Source: Verrucomicrobiota bacterium
GTDB taxonomy: Bacteria > Verrucomicrobiota > Verrucomicrobiia > Limisphaerales > J093
DNA: 64,000 nucleotides
Direction of reading: 5' to 3'
Assembly: GCA_022710935.1 (NCBI GenBank)
Contig: JAKLFY010000028.1
Coordinates: forward strand, 1-64,000
Under the pieces are notes generated by a model. The model saw nothing but the letters and a program-made list of their open reading frames with translations. It was not told the DNA's origin and ran no database searches. Positions 10,168 to 19,768 of this stretch are shown piece by piece. The translations under genes and the position numbers were made by a program. How positions within the stretch are numbered: position 1 is the first letter of the stretch; every line of letters starts with the position of its first letter.

Positions 10168-10971
10168 TCAGGCCGCGGGCGCGAACTGGCGCAGGTACTT
10201 CACGGCGACACGGAGGTCCTTGGGCCAGGGAGAGACAATCTCGATGTTTTCCCCGGTCACAGGATGAGGGAGATTGAGGCTTGCCGCGTGCAGCGCCACG
10301 CGTCCCATGAGCGGACGCTCCTGGCGGCCTGCTTTCAATCGATAGGCGCGCTTGAGGCGCGAGAGCCAGAGCGGTTGGCCGCCGTAGAGTGAATCGCCGA
10401 CGATAGGGAGGCGTTGCGACCGCAGATGCGCGCGGATCTGATGGCTGCGGTGAGTGTGTGGGCGGCACCGCAAGAGAGTGTAACCCGCAAACGATTCCTC
10501 GACCTGGCAGGCCGTGAGCGATTTCTTGCCTCGCTGGGCGTCGACGCGCAACCGCCCCGGCTGGCGAGGATCGGGAGCCAGCTTGGCGACGATATCGAAC
10601 GCCGCCTTCGCTGGGGAGCGCTGCACCAGGGCGAGGAAGCTCTTGGCCGGCGTTCCGCTGCCCAAGTGATTGGCCAGTGTGATCAGAACCTGCTTGCTCT
10701 TCGCGAGGAGCAGAACGCCGGACGTTTCGGCGTCGAGCCGATCCGCCTGGGCGAGGTAGCCGAGGCCGCGCGTTCTTGCCCATGGAGCGCCTGCTCGAAT
10801 GCCTGCATGAAGCAGGGCCATCAGATTGGGGCGGTCCGGTTCACTCCGGTCGGGCGAGGTGAGGAGTCCGGCCGGTTTGTGGAGCGCCAGCAGGGAATCG
10901 TCTTCGAAGAGGACCGGGATTTCCCAGTACCCGTGGGCAGGCCGCGATGAGAGCTTGATTGGACTGGTCAT
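10168..10971 (-). CDS. RluA-family pseudouridine synthase
   Basis: 267-residue RNA-uridine isomerase of the RluA/RluC/RluD type. The signature DRLDAETSGVLLLAKS (catalytic Asp80) and the LHKPAGLL strand near residue 30 are both present. The usual His before RLD is Asp here. Central motifs follow (KSFLALVQ, then HTHRSHQIRAHLRS). There is no N-terminal S4 domain, so it is a catalytic-domain-only member; which rRNA or tRNA site it modifies cannot be told. Only 9 nt separate its ATG from the stop of the upstream PpiD-like gene, so the two are probably co-transcribed. Confidence 0.88.
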   Translation of the reverse strand: MTSPIKLSSRPAHGYWEIPVLFEDDSLLALHKPAGLLTSPDRSEPDRPNLMALLHAGIRAGAPWARTRGLGYLAQADRLDAETSGVLLLAKSKQVLITLANHLGSGTPAKSFLALVQRSPAKAAFDIVAKLAPDPRQPGRLRVDAQRGKKSLTACQVEESFAGYTLLRCRPHTHRSHQIRAHLRSQRLPIVGDSLYGGQPLWLSRLKRAYRLKAGRQERPLMGRVALHAASLNLPHPVTGENIEIVSPWPKDLRVAVKYLRQFAPAA

Positions 10972-10980
10972 GCGAGACGG

Positions 10981-12654
10981 CTAATCCGTCTCCTCTTTGG
11001 CCAAGCCGGTATCGATGCGACTCTGTTCGACCTGTTTGCGGAACCAGTCGTTGAAAGCCTGGTATTCGGAGGTTTGCCGCAGCTTGGCCAGGTATCCGGG
11101 CAGCTCCTCCTTGAGTTCAGCGTCGGTGACTGGCACCCGTTCCTTGACATACAGGACCAGACCGCCATCGCGTGTGCTGATCACGTCGGTTGGCTTGCCG
11201 GCTTCGAGCGTGCGTACCGCCCGGCGCGCCTGGTTCAGATCGACGCGACGGTCCCAATCGGGCACCGGACCCGAGGCGACTCCGAACTTGGGCAGGGCGA
11301 TGGGAGTCAAGCCCGCCTCGGCGTGGATGGCCGCCCAGGTCTTGCCTTGGGCCAACCCATTGGTCAGTTGATTCACGAAATTGGTGCAGGCCTCCCGGGC
11401 GAGCCGCACGGCCTGGTCCTGGCTGAACTCCTGCTCGACGCGTGTCCGAATGTCTTCCAACGCGGGGACCTGGCTCGGCACACGTTGCTTGAGCGCAATC
11501 AGGTAGACGGCGTCTTCGCCGCGGATCGGGGAGAGTGAGACGGGGGCGTCGGATGTCAGCTTGAAAGCCATGCTGACGAAATTCTCGCGCACTCGAAGCC
11601 CTTGCGGGGACTCGGTCTCGGCGAAGGGTTCGGTGACGGCCGTGACCAGCCCCTTTTCGGCCGCCTGGGCGACGAAGATGTCGGCGGTCAGATTGGTCAT
11701 CGTCTCGAACGCGGTGGCAAAGAGGGCGGCGGCCTTGTGGGCCTCAGCGAGGGCTTGCTGGCGCTGGGTCTGGCTGCGGATTCGTTCCTTGGCCGCCTCG
11801 GGTGCCATGACCTGGCCGTTGGTGCCGACGAAGGCGTTAGGATTGCTCGACAGGTAGATGCGCTCGATTTCGGCGGCCAGGTTTGTGCGCCGGGCCAGGG
11901 CGGCATCGGCCTGCGCCAGGTAATTCGTCACGTCGAAGCGGAGATAGTGCAACTGGACGCGGTCAGGCGTGCGATAGACGCTCAATCGGTTCGAGTAGAA
12001 CTGGCCGATGGCCGCGGGATCCAACTGGACGCTGGCGATGTGATTTGACGCAGGAAAGACCACAGCCTCCGCGACGATCTTCTCGTTTTCCTCCTGAAAC
12101 AGCTCGGTTGCCTGGCGCGGCGTGATGAGTTTGCCCGGGAGTCCTGCAACCTCGGCCAGGTGGTTGATGCCGATGTCGCGGCGGATGAAGCCCTGGAGAG
12201 CCTCTTCGGACACCCCGTGGCGTTGGCGGAGTTCGGCGACGAAGTTGTCGTATTTCGCCTTGGCTGTGGCCGGTTGGTCGCCACCGAAATTGTCGATGAT
12301 CCACTGGGCCACCGCCGATTCGCTCACCTGGATGTTCAGGGCATCGAGCCGGTCGATCAAGACCAGGCGGTTCTGCGTCTCCTGTCCGACGTTGAAGCCC
12401 ATCCGCCGGGCATCCGCATCGTCCGGCCATGAGCCGAACCTGAGGAAGTAGGAGAGGCGGACATCGCCGAAGGCGTCAATGTACTGCTGTCGGGAGATCG
12501 GGCGGCCGTTGAGCGTCCCGAACTGGGATCGCCCGCCGCCTCCCCCGCGGCCCTGTCCGGCTGTGGGCGTGAAATAAATGACAAAGCTGACGATGACTGC
12601 GGCGATAATGAAGCCCCACAGCCAGGTCTGATGTTTACGAATCGTGGCAAACAT
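10981..12654 (-). CDS. Membrane-anchored SurA/PpiD-like peptidyl-prolyl isomerase or chaperone
   Basis: 557-residue protein beginning MFATIRKHQTWLWG, followed by one transmembrane helix (about 13-30), the usual N-anchor of PpiD proteins. A glycine-rich linker (GQGRGGGGG) precedes the SurA-N-type helical domain (LNGRPISRQQYIDAFGD, about 47-180). The middle and C-terminal parts fit a parvulin-like fold (about 340-470: AFKLTSDAPVSLSPI, YLIALKQRVPSQ) and a C-terminal helical segment with EELPGYLAKLRQ. It is expected to act in the periplasm as a folding factor for exported proteins, which suits a genome with many secreted enzymes. Peptidyl-prolyl isomerase activity is not certain, because the parvulin motif is weak. 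Confidence 0.8.
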   Translation of the reverse strand: MFATIRKHQTWLWGFIIAAVIVSFVIYFTPTAGQGRGGGGGRSQFGTLNGRPISRQQYIDAFGDVRLSYFLRFGSWPDDADARRMGFNVGQETQNRLVLIDRLDALNIQVSESAVAQWIIDNFGGDQPATAKAKYDNFVAELRQRHGVSEEALQGFIRRDIGINHLAEVAGLPGKLITPRQATELFQEENEKIVAEAVVFPASNHIASVQLDPAAIGQFYSNRLSVYRTPDRVQLHYLRFDVTNYLAQADAALARRTNLAAEIERIYLSSNPNAFVGTNGQVMAPEAAKERIRSQTQRQQALAEAHKAAALFATAFETMTNLTADIFVAQAAEKGLVTAVTEPFAETESPQGLRVRENFVSMAFKLTSDAPVSLSPIRGEDAVYLIALKQRVPSQVPALEDIRTRVEQEFSQDQAVRLAREACTNFVNQLTNGLAQGKTWAAIHAEAGLTPIALPKFGVASGPVPDWDRRVDLNQARRAVRTLEAGKPTDVISTRDGGLVLYVKERVPVTDAELKEELPGYLAKLRQTSEYQAFNDWFRKQVEQSRIDTGLAKEETD

Positions 12655-12798
12655 AGGTCAAAGCAAGGGGGCAACGTACCCGCCGCGCAAGCCGACGGTC
12701 AAACGCAAAAGCAATCGGCGAATCTGCTTGACGCTCCCCGGCGAGCATTCTACCGATGCCGCCGACAATCACCAGCCGTGTTGTTGCCGACTGAATTC

Positions 12799-15210
12799 AT
12801 GAATCCGATCGCTGACCGTTGCTTTCTCGCCTTGTGTGCCGGCCTGATGCTTGCCGGGCCATTGGCCCGGCCGATCGCGGCGGGCGACGCCGTCCCCCTG
12901 CCGAAACTGCGCGCCGTGCCGTTCACCGACGTTGTCATTGCCGACGCGTTCTGGGCGCCGCGGCGTGCGACCAACCGCCTTGCCTCGATCCCCGTCAACC
13001 TGGCCATGCTCGAGAAATCCGGCAATCTCCGGAACTTCGAACTGGCGGGCGCCGGGGCGACGAACGGGTACACGGGCCCCGTGTTCATGGACTCGGACCT
13101 TTACAAGGCACTCGAAGCCGCGTCCTGTTCCCTGGCCACGGACCCCGACCCCGAATTGGCGCGGCGGCTCGACGGCATCATCGCCGCCATTGCCGCGGCC
13201 CAGCAACCGGACGGTTATCTCAACACGTATTTCACGGTGAAGGAGCCGGATCGCCGGTGGGCGAATCTGCGGGATTGGCACGAGTTGTACTGCGCCGGCC
13301 ACCTGTTCGAGGCCGCCGTCGCCCATTTCCAGGCCACCGGCAAGCGCGACCTGCTCGATGTCGCCATCCGATTCGCGGATCACATCGATGGCCTGTTCGG
13401 AGAGGGCCCGGGCAAACGGATGGGATACCCGGGCCATCCTGAAATCGAGCTCGCGCTGGTCAAGCTCTGGCGCGTGACGGGAGAGCGCCGCTATTTCAAT
13501 CTCGCCAGGTTTTTCGTCGAGAACCGCGGACGGCGCTTTTTTGCCGAGGAACATCAGACGCCCCTCGACCGCTATGACGGCACATACTGGCAGGATGACG
13601 TGCCGATCCTCGAACACCGGAACATCAAGGGCCACGCCGTCCGGGCGGCCTACCTCATGAGCGGCGCCACCGATGTGGCCGCCGAGACATCGGATCCGGG
13701 TCTCCTGCGCATGCTGGGGCGCGTCTGGCGCAACACAAGCCAGAAGAACATGTACCTGACCGGCGGCATTGGCCCTTCGAGTCACAACGAAGGGTTCACC
13801 ACCGACTACGACCTGCCCAACGCGACGGCGTACCAGGAGACCTGTGCATCGGTGGCACTGGCGCAGTGGAATCATCGGTTGGCCCTGCTTTATGGCGACG
13901 CCCGCTACGCCGATGTTTTCGAGCGCTCGCTCTACAACGGCGTGTTGGCAGGGGTCTCGCTCGATGGGACCCTCTTTTTCTACGTCAATCCTCTCGCCAG
14001 CTCCGGCGCCCACCACCGATCACCGTGGTTCGGTTGCGCCTGTTGCCCGCCGAATGTGGCCCGGACGTTGGCCTCACTGGGCGGCTATGCCTATGCCGCG
14101 TCCGATCAGTCGCTCTGGGTGAATCTCTACATTCAGGGATCCGCCAAAGCGACCGTCGGGGGCAGCCCGGTCAAACTCGAAGTGGCGACCGAGTATCCGT
14201 GGGAAGGGCGGGTCACGCTGCGTCCGGAGCTCCCTTCGCCCTGCCGCTTCGAGCTGCGGCTGCGGGTCCCAGGATGGTGCGAGGGTGCAACCGTTGCGGT
14301 CAATCAGCAGCCGGTGACGCCCTTGACCATCGAGAGGGGCTATGCCGTTTTGGCGCGCGAGTGGCGGACCGGCGACACGGTCGATCTGAACCTGCCGATG
14401 CCCGTCCAGCGCATGGTGGCGCATCCGCTGGTGAAGGAAAACCGGGGCCTGGTTGCCCTCCAGCGGGGACCGCTGGTCTATTGCTTCGAGGCCTGCGATC
14501 AGACCGAGTCGCTCGCCTCGATTTGCGTCCCCGTCTCCGCCGAACTGGCAACCGCCCGTGCCCCGCACCTCCCGGGGGGGGTTGTCGGGCTGCAGGGCGC
14601 GGGCGAGATCGCCCCGGATCGGGTCTGGACCGGCCAACTCTACCAGCCCTCTGTGCCGACCCGACGTGTGCCGGTCACCGCAATCCCGTACTTCGCCTGG
14701 GACAACCGGGCTGCCGGCGCGATGCGGGTCTGGCTTCCAATCGTCCCGCCCGTGCCTCTCGCCGGCGGACTCGAGACCCAGGCTGCCGTCACCGTCTCGT
14801 TCGCCAACAGCAACAGCCAGCCGCAGGGGATCAATGACGGACTCGAGCCGAAGAAATCCGACGAACAGCCGCCGGCCCTTTGCCATTGGTGGCCCCACAA
14901 AAACCAAACCGAATGGGTCGAGTACACATGGAAACAGCCGGTCAGCGTCGCTGGCGCCCGCGTCTACTGGTTCGACGACACGGGACGCGGCGCCTGCCGG
15001 ATTCCCGCCTCGTGGCGGATCGAACACCTCGATGGCGAGCAGTGGAAGCCTGTGGCCGGGGTCTCGGAATACCCGATCAAACTCGATGCCTGGTGCGCCG
15101 TCAGCTTCACGCCGGTCACGACCACCGCGCTGCGCCTCGTCGTTCAACTCCAGGAACAGTGGGCCGCGGGAGTCCACGAGTGGCAAGTGATCCCCTCCGA
15201 AGAGGACTGA
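12799..15210 (+). CDS. Secreted GH127-type beta-L-arabinofuranosidase (DUF1680)
   Basis: 803-residue exported enzyme. The ATG at 12799 is preferred over the upstream in-frame ATG at 12631 because it gives a signal peptide (MNPIADRCFLALCAGLMLAG) and avoids overlap with the divergent PpiD gene. The all-alpha barrel carries the GH127 zinc-thiolate centre: YQETC gives Glu347 and Cys349, and GCACCPPN gives Cys415 and Cys416, matching the Glu/Cys/Cys/Cys site of Bifidobacterium HypBA1, in which a cysteine is the nucleophile. A beta-sandwich follows (about 450-640). The extra C-terminal domain (about 690-800, with WVEYTWKQPVSVAGARVYWF) resembles F5/8-type discoidin modules and probably binds carbohydrate. 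The likely substrate is arabinose-decorated plant glycans. Confidence 0.88.
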   Translation: MNPIADRCFLALCAGLMLAGPLARPIAAGDAVPLPKLRAVPFTDVVIADAFWAPRRATNRLASIPVNLAMLEKSGNLRNFELAGAGATNGYTGPVFMDSDLYKALEAASCSLATDPDPELARRLDGIIAAIAAAQQPDGYLNTYFTVKEPDRRWANLRDWHELYCAGHLFEAAVAHFQATGKRDLLDVAIRFADHIDGLFGEGPGKRMGYPGHPEIELALVKLWRVTGERRYFNLARFFVENRGRRFFAEEHQTPLDRYDGTYWQDDVPILEHRNIKGHAVRAAYLMSGATDVAAETSDPGLLRMLGRVWRNTSQKNMYLTGGIGPSSHNEGFTTDYDLPNATAYQETCASVALAQWNHRLALLYGDARYADVFERSLYNGVLAGVSLDGTLFFYVNPLASSGAHHRSPWFGCACCPPNVARTLASLGGYAYAASDQSLWVNLYIQGSAKATVGGSPVKLEVATEYPWEGRVTLRPELPSPCRFELRLRVPGWCEGATVAVNQQPVTPLTIERGYAVLAREWRTGDTVDLNLPMPVQRMVAHPLVKENRGLVALQRGPLVYCFEACDQTESLASICVPVSAELATARAPHLPGGVVGLQGAGEIAPDRVWTGQLYQPSVPTRRVPVTAIPYFAWDNRAAGAMRVWLPIVPPVPLAGGLETQAAVTVSFANSNSQPQGINDGLEPKKSDEQPPALCHWWPHKNQTEWVEYTWKQPVSVAGARVYWFDDTGRGACRIPASWRIEHLDGEQWKPVAGVSEYPIKLDAWCAVSFTPVTTTALRLVVQLQEQWAAGVHEWQVIPSEED

Positions 15211-15316
15211 TCGGACCGCATGCGCCATGCTCGTCCTTTCCTTGCGCCGGCGGCAGGGCCGGGCGCGGCTGACTTTCGAGTGGCGGCGGAGACGCTGGTT
15301 CGCCATGATGGCTCCG

Positions 15317-18300
15317 ATGACTCGCCTTCGCTTAGACCTCGAGCGTTCGCTCGTTACTCATGTCCATCGTTTTGCCGGTTGCCTGGCCCTCGGCCTGATG
15401 TTGACCGCCTTGGGCCAACACGATCGCCCCGCGGCCGGCCTCCCCCCGGTCCCGGTTTCTGGCCTGGCTTACACCAACGCCTTTTTCCCCGGCGCGACCT
15501 ACCGGGCTGACGTGCCCACCCAGGAGAGCCTGATTGGTTTTGACGCCGGGGAACGCGCCAGCACCGCCGCTGAAATCGAACGCTGCCTTAAAGCCTGGAA
15601 TGCTGTTGCGCTCGATCGGACGCGCCTGGTCGAGTACGCCCGCAGCCACGAGAACCGCCCGCTCCATTACTTGCTGGTTACGGCCCCCGCCAACCTGGCC
15701 CGGCTCGACCAGATCCAATCGGGCTTGGCTCGTCTTGGCGATCCGCGCGGGCTCAGCGAGGTGGACGCGCGCGCCTTGATCGACGCCCTGCCGGCAGTTG
15801 CCTGGCTCGCGCACACGATTCACGGCGACGAAACCGAGGGCTCGGACGCCGCGTTGGCGCTCGCTTATCACCTGGTGGCGGCGGAGGACTCGAGGACAGC
15901 CCAACTGCTGGCCAACCTGGTGATCATCATCGATCCGCTGATGAATCCGGACGGGCGCGATCGGTTCGTGAAGATGATCGCCGAACACCGCGGCGCCCTG
16001 CCGAACCTCGACGACCAATCGCTGGTCCACGAAGGATACTGGCCCTACGGACGCGGGAACCACTATCTGTTCGACCTGAACCGGGATTGGGCCCTGGGGG
16101 TGCACCCCGAGACCCGCGGACGGATTCGCGAGGTCAGCCGCTGGAATCCCCAGTTGTTTGTGGACGCCCATGGCATGGGATCGCAGGCGACCCACCTGTT
16201 CTCGCCCCCACGCGAGCCCGTCAACCCCAACATCCCCGCGGGCCGGGCGGAATGGGGACTCCTCTTTGCCCGGGAACAAGCCCGCGCGATGGATCGCATT
16301 CCATTCCTCTACTACACGGGCGAGTGGCATGAGGAGTGGTATCCGGGGTATTCCGACGGCTGGAGTTCGTGCCGTGGCGCCGTGGGAATCCTCTACGAAC
16401 AGGCGCGCGTGGCGGAGGACGGGGTGCGTCGCCCCGGCGGACGCCTTCTCAGTTACAGGGAATCCGTTCACCACCACATCGTGGGGGCGATGGCCAACCT
16501 GGGAACCCTCGAACGCAATGGCCGGCAGCTCCGCGAGTACCTTTACCAGACCCGCAAGGCGGCGCTGGATCCCGGCGGCCCGTACGGCCAGCGCACGTTC
16601 GCCATCCTGCCCACCGCCAACCAGAGCCGACTGGCGGCTCTCGTCGATCTGCTCCGGCTCCAAGGCATCGAACTGCACCAGGCGACCGCCGAAATCAGCG
16701 CGCCGCGCGCCCTGGATCAGTTGGGGCGGGAACGGCAGAATTGTGCGCTGCCTGCCGGAACGCTGCTAATCCCCAATCGCCAACCGCTGGCCCATCTTGT
16801 GAGCGCCCTGCTCGAATTCGATCCGCGCTTCAAACCCGAGACCCTCGCCGAGGAGCGCAAGGAGCTTCTGCGTTTTGGCCGGTCCCGTATCTACGACACC
16901 ACGGCGTGGAATCTGACCATGCTGTTCGGGCTCGAAGCGTTCACGCTCCCGACCGACCTGCCCGAAGGCGCGAAGCCATTGGATTCACCATCGAAGCCCG
17001 CCCCCATCCTCGGGGAGGTCGATGCCCCGGTCGCGTTCGTCTTCGACGGGGCCGACGATCACGCGGTGACCGCCGCCGCCCGCCTGATGGAGCGGGGCAT
17101 CGAGGTCCGCGCATCCGACAAGTTGTTTCGCTTGGACGACCGCGATTTCGCCCGCGGTTCGATCGTTCTGACTCGACTGGACAACCGCGACTTCGCTGGC
17201 AACTGGCGCGAGATGATCGAGCGCACGGCCGTGGAACTGGGCCTCCCGGCCGTGGGGCTCACAACCGGCCTGGGCGAGGGCGATCTTCCGGATCTCGGCG
17301 GCCGCCACTTCCGCCGCCTCGAACGGCCGCGCATTGGCGTGCTGGCGCGGGGCCGATTCAGTTCGACCGACTACGGCTCGATCTGGCAGGCGATTGACCA
17401 GCACCTCGGGATTCGCCACAGCCACCTCGAGATCGATGGCAACCCCGGCGACCTCTCCCGCTACAATGTCCTGGTTGTTCCGGAAACGTGGTCCGCCCTG
17501 CCGACGGGTCTGCTCGACGGTCTGAAGGAGTGGGTGCGCGGGGGCGGGACGCTGATCGCCGTCGCGGCCTCGGTCAACGCCTTTGTCGCCCCGAAAGCCG
17601 AGTTCAGCAAAGCCAGACTTTTGGGCGATGTCCTCGACAGGATTCCCGAGTACGAATTGGCGATTCTGCGCGAATGGGAGGGGTGGACCGGCGTTGTCCC
17701 GCCTCTGGACAAGATCTGGCGGCACGTGGCCAAGCCCGATCTCGAGTACCCTTGGCAGACGGTCAACGGGGCGCATCCGGATGAAAAGGAACTGAAGAAA
17801 CGCGAGGCTTGGCAGACGCTCTTCATGCCTCAGGGGGCCTTTCTCGCCGCCAGGGTGGACACCGACCACTGGCTCACAGCCGGTTGCGGCGAGATGCTGC
17901 CGATTCTGGCGGACACACAACCGGTCCTGATGGCAGCCGAGGGCGTCGAAGCCCCCGTGCGGTACGGTCACTGGGTGGCGGCCAGCCCTGTGAAGAACGC
18001 GTCCGCGGCCGCCGGGGCTGGGGAGAGACGGAGTCGGTCTGATCCGTCTGATCCGTCTGATCCGCAAGCCAGCGCAACGAAAGACATCGACAAAAAAGAC
18101 AAGAAAGAGCCGGCCCGACTCGGCTGGTGCGCGCCACCGCCCGACACGGAGACCTATCTCCGCATGAGCGGCTTGCTCTGGCCCGAGGCGGCCCATCGCC
18201 TCGCCAACTCCGCCTGCGTCACCCGGGAGCGTCTTGGGCGCGGCCAGGTGATTCTGTTCTCGACTTCGCCGACTTTCCGCGGCGCGACCCGCGGCCCGCT

Positions 18301-18367
18301 GAGGATCTTCCTCAACGCTGTGGTCTGCGGACCCGGTTGGGGCGCGAGCCAGCCGATCGTCCCTTAG
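15317..18367 (+). CDS. Secreted M14-family zinc carboxypeptidase-like protein
   Basis: About 1016 residues from the ATG at 15317. Other in-frame starts lie at 15227, 15305 and 15308, and the true start is uncertain; a hydrophobic export segment (RFAGCLALGLMLTALG) follows any of them. The M14 catalytic site is visible: HGDE (zinc ligands His169 and Glu172), NPDGRDRF, LNRDW and DAHGMG (third zinc ligand). The fold domain ends near residue 430. The remaining ~580 residues include a GATase-like region with VLVVPETW and GGGTLIAVA (about 720-800) found in large members of this family. Near residues 905-935 a low-complexity, charged insert contains three SDP units encoded by a perfect 9-bp tandem repeat. 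Its stop codon abuts the mobile element at 18367. Confidence 0.85.
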   Translation: MTRLRLDLERSLVTHVHRFAGCLALGLMLTALGQHDRPAAGLPPVPVSGLAYTNAFFPGATYRADVPTQESLIGFDAGERASTAAEIERCLKAWNAVALDRTRLVEYARSHENRPLHYLLVTAPANLARLDQIQSGLARLGDPRGLSEVDARALIDALPAVAWLAHTIHGDETEGSDAALALAYHLVAAEDSRTAQLLANLVIIIDPLMNPDGRDRFVKMIAEHRGALPNLDDQSLVHEGYWPYGRGNHYLFDLNRDWALGVHPETRGRIREVSRWNPQLFVDAHGMGSQATHLFSPPREPVNPNIPAGRAEWGLLFAREQARAMDRIPFLYYTGEWHEEWYPGYSDGWSSCRGAVGILYEQARVAEDGVRRPGGRLLSYRESVHHHIVGAMANLGTLERNGRQLREYLYQTRKAALDPGGPYGQRTFAILPTANQSRLAALVDLLRLQGIELHQATAEISAPRALDQLGRERQNCALPAGTLLIPNRQPLAHLVSALLEFDPRFKPETLAEERKELLRFGRSRIYDTTAWNLTMLFGLEAFTLPTDLPEGAKPLDSPSKPAPILGEVDAPVAFVFDGADDHAVTAAARLMERGIEVRASDKLFRLDDRDFARGSIVLTRLDNRDFAGNWREMIERTAVELGLPAVGLTTGLGEGDLPDLGGRHFRRLERPRIGVLARGRFSSTDYGSIWQAIDQHLGIRHSHLEIDGNPGDLSRYNVLVVPETWSALPTGLLDGLKEWVRGGGTLIAVAASVNAFVAPKAEFSKARLLGDVLDRIPEYELAILREWEGWTGVVPPLDKIWRHVAKPDLEYPWQTVNGAHPDEKELKKREAWQTLFMPQGAFLAARVDTDHWLTAGCGEMLPILADTQPVLMAAEGVEAPVRYGHWVAASPVKNASAAAGAGERRSRSDPSDPSDPQASATKDIDKKDKKEPARLGWCAPPPDTETYLRMSGLLWPEAAHRLANSACVTRERLGRGQVILFSTSPTFRGATRGPLRIFLNAVVCGPGWGASQPIVP
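18038..18064. repeat. In-frame 9-bp tandem repeat inside the carboxypeptidase gene
   Basis: TCTGATCCG occurs three times without mismatch and encodes Ser-Asp-Pro three times. It lies in a hydrophilic, lysine-rich linker unlike the surrounding sequence. The rest of the linker (about 17995-18115) is also A-rich compared with its flanks, suggesting a short insertion kept in frame. Confidence 0.7.
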
Positions 18368-18639
18368 GGTCTGTGCAAAAATTACTTCCGGTTTTGGCGG
18401 GAGTGCCACCGGGCCAGATGCGAGGCTCGAGGGAGGGAGTGTATCCGCAGAGATACTCGACTGACCGAGGAACGAAGCAGATGGCCCGGTGCCGCCCCGC
18501 CCCGCAGGGCTGGGGGGCTTTGGCTCGCTGGCTTCGTTGCTCCTCGGTCACAGACCGCTTCGGGTATGCTCCCTCGTCGCGCCTCGCCAGCGAGCCAAAT
18601 CCCCTCCAGCAAAACCGGAATTAATTTTTGCACAGACCC
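18367..18639. mobile_element. 273-bp foldback MITE-like element with 30-bp terminal repeats
   Basis: The left end GGGTCTGTGCAAAAATTA followed by CTTCCGGTTTTG is matched at the right end (18610-18639, reverse complement) with one mismatch in 30 bp. Both ends are flanked by TTA (18364-18366 and 18640-18642), consistent with a 3-bp target duplication of TNA type as made by some IS5-group transposases. Inside, the two halves are also imperfect reverse complements (for example ACCGAGGA followed by ACGAAGC on the left, mirrored on the right), so the whole element can fold into one long hairpin. No transposase is encoded; it would need one in trans. The insertion site overlaps the carboxypeptidase stop codon (TAG at 18365-18367). 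Confidence 0.75.
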
Positions 18640-18694
18640 TTAGTGCGATTCTTTCACACGCTGCGCGAGGAACCGTAACCGGGCTGGTTGGCAG

Positions 18695-19768
18695 TCATCT
18701 TGCGAAGTCTGACTGCCGTGTGAATAGACGGGGTGTCTGGCGTTGTTGGATGCGCGTGAGGGCCCAGGAGGCGTGTTCGGCGATGAGAGGTTCGGGATCG
18801 CGCGCGGCGCATTCGAGTGCGGGGAGAGCAACTGCGGTTCCAATGTTGCCAAGGGCGACGCAGACGTTGCGCAGAAGGCCGCGCCGCTTCGTTCGCGCGA
18901 GAGGCGTGTCGGCGAAGCGGCATCGGAATTCGGAGTCATCGAGCCGGAGCAACTCGAGGAGATCGGGTTCAGCCAGATCGGGGCGAGCGTGCTTGCGCAT
19001 CAGACATCCGGCTTGGGCAAAGCGGTTCCAGGGACACACCGACAGGCAGTCGTCGCAGCCGAAGATGCGGTTCCCGACGGCGGGACGCAGCTCGACGGGA
19101 ATCGGGCCTTTGAGTTCGATGGTCAAATACGCGATACAGAGCCGGGCATCGACCTCGAACGGGGCGATCAAGGCGCGCGTGGGGCAGGCTTCGAGACAGC
19201 GCGCGCAGGAACCGCAGCGATTGGCCTGGGGCGGGTCCGGCTCGAGTTCAAGCGTGGTGAGAATCTCGGCCAGAAAGAACCAGTTGCCGAGCTGGCGGCT
19301 GACGAGGTTGGTGTGCTTGCCAACGAAGCCGATTCCAGCCCGCTGCGCCAGATCCCGTTCGAGCACGGGGCCGGCATCGATGCAGCCCATCGAGCGGGGA
19401 GCGGGGTCGTCGAGCGTGGCGATGAAGGCCGCCAGTTGCTCGATGCGTTGGACGAGGACGCCATGGTAATCGGCGTAGCGCGCGTAGCGGGCGACGAAGC
19501 CGCGGAGTTGCGATGGCGGCTGGGCGGGTGGCGGGTCCGGGGCCTGCCAGTAACTCGCCGCGAGTGTGACGACGCTGCGGGCTCCGGGCAGGAGGATCCG
19601 GGGATCGGCGCGTTGGGGGGCGGTCCGGACCAGATAGGCCATCGTCCCGTGCCGACCGGCCTCGAGCCAGGCTTTGAATCGGGGGGCATACGGGGGCGGA
19701 TCGGCGCCGGTGACGCGGCAGGCGTCGAACCCGAGCTGGCGGGCACGCTGGCGGAGAGCAACCTTCAT
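18695..19768 (-). CDS. queG: Epoxyqueuosine reductase
   Basis: 357-residue iron-sulfur, cobalamin-dependent enzyme that reduces epoxyqueuosine to queuosine in tRNA. Two 4Fe-4S motifs are visible: CGSCARCLEACPTRAL, and CDDCLSVCPWNRFAQ with its neighbouring Cys. The N-terminal half carries the QueG-type substrate domain (TMAYL, ADPRILLPGARSVVTLAASY), and the C-terminus has a HEAT-like repeat (RNVCVALGNIGTAVALPALE). Its start overlaps the aroK stop by 4 nt, the last junction of a five-gene cofactor operon. No other queuosine gene is in the window. Confidence 0.92.
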   Translation of the reverse strand: MKVALRQRARQLGFDACRVTGADPPPYAPRFKAWLEAGRHGTMAYLVRTAPQRADPRILLPGARSVVTLAASYWQAPDPPPAQPPSQLRGFVARYARYADYHGVLVQRIEQLAAFIATLDDPAPRSMGCIDAGPVLERDLAQRAGIGFVGKHTNLVSRQLGNWFFLAEILTTLELEPDPPQANRCGSCARCLEACPTRALIAPFEVDARLCIAYLTIELKGPIPVELRPAVGNRIFGCDDCLSVCPWNRFAQAGCLMRKHARPDLAEPDLLELLRLDDSEFRCRFADTPLARTKRRGLLRNVCVALGNIGTAVALPALECAARDPEPLIAEHASWALTRIQQRQTPRLFTRQSDFAR

